Shown here: one piece after another, positions 59,487 through 64,000 of the stretch
How the letters are laid out: the number at the start of each line of letters is the position of its first letter
Numbering within the stretch: position 1 is the stretch's first letter
Assembly: GCA_905250115.1 (NCBI GenBank)
Contig: CAJNOI010000221.1
Coordinates: 46,987 to 110,986, forward strand
Reading direction: 5' to 3'
DNA length: 64,000 bases
From: Adineta steineri
Taxonomy: Eukaryota; Rotifera; Eurotatoria; Adinetida; Adinetidae
Position numbers and translations under genes: made by a program
The notes under the pieces: generated by a model
Seen by the model: the letters and a program-made list of their open reading frames with translations, nothing else
What the model was told of the DNA's origin: nothing
The model's database searches: none

Positions 59487-60255
59487 AATAATGTTTTATT
59501 TTAAATAAATAATATGAATAAGAAATCTAACAAAATCTTGAGCATCACTTTCATTCACTTAAATTGGATGAAATAATAATGGAACACATGCGACGATATC
59601 GTTTCAATGACATAAGAGAGAATCTTAATATCAAAAGAATATTCGAGTCGGTGAGAATGCATATACTCCCTTTTCATTCTCATTCACACATATTCTAATA
59701 ATCATACCTTTATTCTTGGCTGTAATTATAAAAGAAAGATACAATTGCAATCGCTCCTTACATAATTAGATAATATGTCTCATCGAAACAATTATTAGTT
59801 AATTCGTAATCTTAAAAATAAATAGTTCACCCTCACCTTCATCCGCACACTGTCACCCACACCCACATCCTCAAGATGAATTATCAGAATTTTTATTTTC
59901 AAGATTCAGATAAGGTAAAACACTAATTAATTCACAATTTCGCACTGATTTAAAATATGTAATTAGTTTCATTGTAAAATGCGTACTTTAGGCAAAACCT
60001 ATATCTAGTCCTCCCCAGTAACTATCGATTTGGATGTGGGTAGCTAAGAGTATGGTACATTATTTTTGATGTACTTTTAACGCTTTTTTTGTATTTGCCA
60101 TACAAGTGCTTGCATGATTCATTTTGTTAATGTGCCGATGTGCACATCAGAGGCTTTTTGTCGTTAATACAACAATCCTGACAATTCTATTTACTTTATT
60201 CTATCAACCACTCTTGACAAATGCAAATAAGCAGTATGATCGCAAAAGAATATAG
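59487..60255. other. non-coding stretch
   Basis: No gene seen. Contains hairpin-like or half motifs at 59646-59695 (weak), 59828-59880 and 60034-60046. Confidence 0.5.
59828..59880. repeat. C-rich telomere-like array (half element)
   Basis: CACCCTCACC, CACACTGTCACCCACACCC, then ACATCCTCAAGATGAA. It carries the family's 3' end (CCTCAAGAT), but the left arm is missing or unrecognisable. Confidence 0.6.
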
Positions 60256-60263
60256 TATAAAAG
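60256..60263 (+). promoter_or_regulatory. probable TATA box of the Pro-rich protein gene
   Basis: TATAAAAG, about 107 bp upstream of ATG 60363, followed by an A-rich leader. Confidence 0.6.
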
Positions 60264-60362
60264 GAGAAATAAATTGCCTTCATTCAAAAAAGAAACGAAC
60301 AGCACAAACGAACACAAAAAAAAACAACAGAATCGAATCAACTCACAGTCAAAGACGATAAA

Positions 60363-60734
60363 ATGAAATTGGAATATTATATTTTAGTCTCTGCACTCGT
60401 CATTCTGGCTACTGCAGCTCCAGCTCCACCACCACCACCACCCGCTCCAGCTACTGCAGCTCCACCTCCAAATCCAGCTTCTACAGGTACACCCGTCTTT
60501 TTGTCAAATGATCCTAGACGTCCGGTAGCAGCCATTGCCGCCGCTTTAGGTATCACATCGAACCAGTTTATTGCTTGCTTCTACGGTGTTACACCGGCTC
60601 CTCAAGGCAGCACACCGTCTCCAGCTCAAGTGCTTGCAAACAAGGCACATCTTTTAAGTTGTCTTCAAGCATCCAATTCAGCCATTACAAATGATAGTCT
60701 GGATAAAGTCATGGACACATATCGTCTAAAATAG
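60363..60734 (+). CDS. small secreted Ala/Pro-rich protein
   Basis: Intronless, 123 residues. Signal peptide MKLEYYILVSALVILATAA, then a low-complexity Ala/Pro stretch (APAPPPPPPAPATAAPPP, about 19-40), then a compact C-terminal part of about 75 residues with two Cys (ACFYG and LLSCLQ) that may form one disulfide. GC content and use of C-ending codons are clearly higher than in neighbouring genes, which suggests strong expression or a different origin. The strong TATA box and A-rich leader fit high expression. I recognise no family for the C-terminal part (GITSNQF...AQVLANKAHLLSC). Confidence 0.75.
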   Translation: MKLEYYILVSALVILATAAPAPPPPPPAPATAAPPPNPASTGTPVFLSNDPRRPVAAIAAALGITSNQFIACFYGVTPAPQGSTPSPAQVLANKAHLLSCLQASNSAITNDSLDKVMDTYRLK

Positions 60735-61275
60735 AGACCTGTATGACAAACTTTTTTGTATCCCACATTTTTTCAAAAGTCCCATTTGCTTCATTTGTCC
60801 CGCCTACTTAAAGAATCCCTTATCTATCTTCTACACTGTTAATAAAAACAATATATGAATATATACAAATATAATTAAGATATGATTTAGTTGTTCTCGA
60901 ACATCTATTGTTGATTATGCAATACTGACTTCGAAAAACCACCTTGAGGGTGTAAGTGTGGGTGCGGATATGTGTAAGAGATCAATGAATTCAAATGATC
61001 TCTTGAGGGTGAGTGTAGATCGAATAGACATGATGCATCCACAACCTCAACATGGTGGACAGATATAAGTTTGTCTTTCGTATATATTCATTGACATCGA
61101 CATATTTCAGACTTCCTTGATATGAAAAAAAGAGTAATGTAAAAGATATTTTTAATTAACCAACATAATTAATGTCATTCATTCCAAAAATAAATGATAA
61201 TTGTAAAAACGGAAATATGCATATATATCTTTCTAAAAACAAACTAAATAACTTTTTAATAGTGTATTACTTATA
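60735..61275. other. non-coding stretch
   Basis: 3' flank of the Pro-rich gene plus a double hairpin element (60942-61054). No gene seen. Confidence 0.5.
60942..61054. repeat. telomere-like element with duplicated left arm
   Basis: Two left arms in tandem, CTTGAGGGTGTAAGTGTGGG and CTCTTGAGGGTGAGTG, precede a single right arm CATCCACAACCTCAACATG. The core GACATGATGCATCC recalls the ATGATACA core of other copies. Confidence 0.65.
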
Positions 61276-61283
61276 TGTCTCTT

Positions 61284-61683
61284 TTTAGTTTTTATACTGG
61301 CATTAATATTTCTACTAATTATTATATTTGATAAAAAATGTCATACAGTTTCAATGATGCTTGCTGCTATGTTAAAGGAATGAATCATCGTGTTACACCT
61401 GTTAATACTTTAATTCGTGCACAAAGAGAATTAGAAATGGTTTATCGAATAGTTATAGTTGTTATGATTTTATTAATACTTGGTTTACCTATTACAATTT
61501 TTTTTATTATATGATTTATTAGTGAACCACCAAAATATCATTTTGCGCATAGCGTATATATTCGCTAAGATCTCGCTATTATTTGTAATGACTACATTAT
61601 TTAAATTTACAGATCCAGTTAAAAGTTCAATAACGAAAAAACTAATTCGACGACCAAATGTGGTGGCACCCATAATGGCATAA
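61284..61683 (+). pseudogene. seven-transmembrane receptor pseudogene with internal deletion
   Basis: An acceptor (CTTTTTAG, about 61289) precedes TM1 (LIFLLIIIFDKKCHTVSMML), which jumps directly to the end of TM5 / loop 3 (YVKGMNHRVTPVNTLIRAQRE) and TM6 (IVIVVMILLILGLPITIFFII), then TGA. Compared with the intact receptor at 63311, about 600 bp encoding TM2-TM5 is missing and the frame shifts at the junction (about 61366). Further stops follow in the TM7 part. Clearly non-functional. Confidence 0.75.
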
Positions 61684-61819
61684 AAGAGAATAGAAAAACT
61701 TATTGATAAAAAAAATATGTTTGATATTGTTTTGTGCTCGTATTATTTAAACAATTGTGAAGAATTTATTGTTTTTATATTTGAATATTTCAGTTTACTC
61801 TCGATATATTATATGTATA

Positions 61820-61874
61820 ATGAGGGTGTCGGTTTGATGTTGATATGTCAATCACACCCACATCCACCCTCAAT
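61820..61874. repeat. telomere-like hairpin element
   Basis: ATGAGGGTGTCGGTTTG, then TCACACCCACATCCACCCTCAAT. Confidence 0.75.
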
Positions 61875-61899
61875 ATTTTTCACATCTTTCTAAAATTTT

Positions 61900-61992
61900 A
61901 AGGGTGGGCGTGAGTCTGGGGGATGTGAATGGATGTCTACTGTCTTAACTTGCATACTCACATTAACAGCCAGTTCCACACCCACACCCTAG
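61900..61992. repeat. telomere-like hairpin element
   Basis: AAGGGTGGGCGTGAGTCTGG, spacer of about 40 bp, then CAGTTCCACACCCACACCCT. Lies only 25 bp after the previous element, a tandem pair. Confidence 0.75.
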
Positions 61993-62035
61993 TTCAACAT
62001 ATGTAAATTATTTCTTTCTGATATTTCTATACATT

Positions 62036-62165
62036 TACGTCATAGGATGAGGTAAAAGCCGCTTCATAATGATACTATTAAACTATTTTCTTGAAGTTAG
62101 AAGCAACAGTTCTATTGTGTTTCCCATTTTAATCCCGCCAAGGATTGCGCTAACAGCTTTTTTCT
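62036..62165. repeat. dispersed repeat B, copy 2
   Basis: See copy 1 at 43912-44035. Confidence 0.65.
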
Positions 62166-62603
62166 CTTTCATTTTCTTTATTAGCATGCAGGGGTGCTAC
62201 TTTGTCTTTACTTTATAAATAAAGATAAAATAAAGAATAAAAAAATTGTTTTTTCTCTTAATAAACTAAGCTTTTTTCTTTTCCAGATAGGTCGCCAAAT
62301 ATTATAAGGTCACAGGCTAAAAAAAAGATTCTGGAGAGAAGTTTTTCCATAAATCTTTAATACCTCATATTCATTTGCTGGCACTAATCCATATTAGAAT
62401 GTGACTGATGACAGGAAAAAACTACGATTAATATTTATCTATTTACCAATTACTTGAAAATATTTTCTTTATTCTTTATAAAATAAAGTAATACTCTTAG
62501 TAGCATGCGATAGTAATTTTATCTTCTCGGCAACAATAATTTTGATAAACTACAAACTAAATTTGGAATAAGTTTTAATTAATCTTATTCTCTTTTAAAA
62601 CTA

Positions 62604-62646
62604 CAGAGTGTGGGTGTGAGTTAAGAGTAGAGATACCCATCTACGA
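62604..62646. repeat. short telomere-like hairpin
   Basis: CAGAGTGTGGGTGTGAG is followed by a poor right arm ATACCCATCTACGACC. Confidence 0.5.
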
Positions 62647-62865
62647 CCTTAGTATATTTTCAAATAAACTAAAGAATAATCAACATAAAAATGTGGTCAT
62701 CAAATGTTTAATCCAATGAATTTTATATACAAAGATTAGCCTCAAACTTAGAGACCAATGAAGAACATTGTGAGAATTTCATTGAAAATGTCATGAAACA
62801 TACAAATTTTTGCTATTACTGTCAATCTTTTGTATTTAATGCACTTCAGAAAATAGCGGAATAAA

Positions 62866-62951
62866 AAGCGATGACGAAGCTTTTTTTATGCTTCGTCATA
62901 AGACAAAGCTTTTTTTTATGCTCCGTCATAATGCAAAGTTTTTTTCTATGT
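62866..62951. repeat. tandem repeat of about 30 bp, three copies
   Basis: Units of CGAAGCTTTTTTTATGCTTCGTCATA type: TGACGAAGC-T7-ATGCTTCGTCATA, GACAAAGC-T8-ATGCTCCGTCATA, TGCAAAGT-T7. The first unit is itself palindromic (TGACGAAGC/GCTTCGTCA). Confidence 0.7.
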
Positions 62952-63310
62952 AAAGTTAATTATAAAGTTTTGTTGATCATTTCATGTTAATGATAATTTA
63001 GCGAAACATGAGGATATGATATTATATTTTTATATTATACACATCGTTAACGTCGAGGCAAGTTATATTTTAATTATAATATATCATGATTGTTTATTGA
63101 AATGATTTAATAGTTTATTGTCTTAAAAAAGCAATCTTCTGTGTTTTTCATTATATGATGTTGTTGAAACAAGAAAACGAGAAATTATTCGAGTGAAAAC
63201 AAAAAAAAGGTTCTATAAAATGTGTAATTTATTTTCTTTTTTAAAATTTCGCGCATGACTTATTTAATAGATAGAAGCTTATCATTAACTTTCTTAAATA
63301 TTTTTTAGAA

Positions 63311-64000
63311 ATGAATTCATCATCATCTATATTGGCAAGGACATTGATGTCTAATTTAACAAGAGCAGATGTCGAATCATGGTTTATTCCTTTCGATATT
63401 TTCTCAATGTTCTGTTCTATTTTTGTTATTATATGTGCTTTGTTTTTCTTATTTATTATCGTTTTGGATAAAACATGTCATACAATTTCAATGATGTTAA
63501 GTGCTAATTCATGTTTCACTGTACTTTTACTTGGAATTAGTCTGCTGTCTATATGTGTGTTTACATTTCAAAATGATCTCAAACAAATTGAATATGAAGA
63601 TTCTCTTTGTATTTTTCGAGCTTATTTTGGTTATAGTGTATGTGCTATGATGAATTATTCATTTCTATTACAAGCTTTAAATCGTTATATTATAGTCATT
63701 TACCCACATCGTTTATTTTGGCAATCAATTCGAAGTCAAATATTTCTTATTTGTATAACATGGATGTTTAGTTCTGTTTATCCATTGGAATTTTTGTTAT
63801 CTGGTGAAATAGTTTATGATAGAAATAATCAGATATGTCAAATACCTTTTCAACTTTCCTTCTCAATTAATTATATGGGATTCTGTGTCTATGTAATACC
63901 CGTATTGACAACTATATTTATTTATTTTAAACTAGTTCGATATGTGAAACAAATGAATAAACGTGTAATACCTGCAAATATTTTATTACGTGCACATCGA
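63311..64000 (+). CDS. rhodopsin-like seven-transmembrane receptor, 5' part (incomplete at right edge)
   Basis: Open from ATG 63311 to the window end (230 codons), no intron so far. N-terminus MNSSSSILARTL is glycosylation-friendly. TM1 is FCSIFVIICALFFLFIIVL, followed by DKTCHTISMML. TM3 ends in LLQALNRYIIVIYPHRLFW, with N-R-Y in place of D-R-Y. A Cys before TM3 (SLCIFRAYFGYS) and one in loop 2 (QICQIPF) fit the usual disulfide. The sequence reaches loop 3 (KQMNKRVIPANILLRAHR). It is the intact relative of the pseudogene 1.6 kb upstream. Ligand unknown. Confidence 0.85.
   Translation, partial: MNSSSSILARTLMSNLTRADVESWFIPFDIFSMFCSIFVIICALFFLFIIVLDKTCHTISMMLSANSCFTVLLLGISLLSICVFTFQNDLKQIEYEDSLCIFRAYFGYSVCAMMNYSFLLQALNRYIIVIYPHRLFWQSIRSQIFLICITWMFSSVYPLEFLLSGEIVYDRNNQICQIPFQLSFSINYMGFCVYVIPVLTTIFIYFKLVRYVKQMNKRVIPANILLRAHR

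Larger units (their letters stand above)
61684..63310. other. non-coding stretch
   Basis: No gene seen. Contains three hairpin elements, dispersed repeat B copy 2 and a tandem repeat. A probable acceptor (TATTTTTTAG) just before ATG 63311 suggests a leader intron for the last gene. Confidence 0.5.

Noticed and set aside
4303..62646. Interpretation as true interstitial telomeres or chromosome-end fusions
   Set aside because: Arms are only 10-25 bp, inverted identity extends beyond the telomere-like core, and there are too many in 64 kb for independent fusions.
1..64000. tRNA, rRNA, CRISPR, bacterial operons
   Set aside because: Looked for conserved tRNA arms, rRNA words and regular direct repeats with spacers; none found.

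Overview
The window looks like nuclear DNA of a bdelloid rotifer (Adineta/Rotaria-like). It is AT-rich and compact. Most genes are split by short GT-AG introns, many of about 50 bp and the rest a few hundred bp. Several protein types are ones I know as abundant in bdelloids: NHL and FG-GAP beta-propellers, Kelch repeats, ADP-ribosyltransferases, rhodopsin-like 7TM receptors and the WLDxNVD-type domain. Short TGTGGG-rich motifs, matching the bdelloid telomere repeat as I recall it, are scattered between genes. Species is not determined. No tRNA, rRNA, CRISPR array or bacterial-style operon was seen.

Layout. 1-1.65 kb: 5' part of a membrane-anchored Kelch-repeat gene (-), running off the left edge. 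1.65-4.8 kb: non-coding, with an approximately 0.9-kb inverted repeat and a 101-bp TA-flanked palindrome. 4.8-6.8 kb: secreted PAN-like/Thr-rich/NHL gene (-). 8.7-9.5 kb: unknown membrane protein (+). 10.1-11.4 kb: RING-finger gene (+) cut by a 100-N gap. 12.4 kb: GNAT acetyltransferase (+). 13.1-14.2 kb: membrane-anchored endonuclease/exonuclease/phosphatase-family enzyme (-). 15.7-19.9 kb: ADP-ribosyltransferase/TM/14-blade FG-GAP gene (+). 20.4-20.9 kb: short WLDxNVD-domain protein (-). 21.2-21.9 kb: non-autonomous DNA element. 22.1-25.2 kb: a 7TM receptor and a multi-pass EF-hand protein (both -). 27.0 kb: Cys-Gly repeat protein (+). 28.7-31.2 kb: second PAN-like/Thr-rich gene, this time with FG-GAP blades (-). 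33.2-34.4 kb: secreted helical protein (+). 35.2-36.6 kb: acyltransferase-3 gene with one in-frame stop (+). 37.2-43.0 kb: complete Dicer (-). 44.8-45.8 kb: 7TM receptor (-). 47.5-54.0 kb: large NHL / four-module / 7TM receptor (-). 55.9-57.3 kb: divergent GPI-type NHL paralogue (+). 57.3-58.0 kb: methyltransferase-like frame with seven internal stops (-). 59.0 kb: M23 metallopeptidase (+). 60.4 kb: small secreted Pro-rich protein (+). 61.3 kb: deletion pseudogene of a 7TM receptor. 63.3 kb to the end: intact 7TM receptor, incomplete at the right edge.

Themes. The genes are not an operon. The region is rich in cell-surface proteins built from swappable exons joined at phase-1 introns: a PAN-like head plus a Thr-rich linker fused to either NHL or FG-GAP propellers, NHL fused to a 7TM receptor through four duplicated modules, and FG-GAP on the far side of the membrane from an ADP-ribosyltransferase. 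Superimposed on this are more than 20 short hairpins made of telomere-like G-rich and C-rich arms. They lie in intergenic DNA and introns, never in exons, roughly one per 2-3 kb. These hairpins and the chimeric receptors are the most unusual content. Exon boundaries were read by eye from GT/AG signals and phase agreement; no alignments or searches were run.
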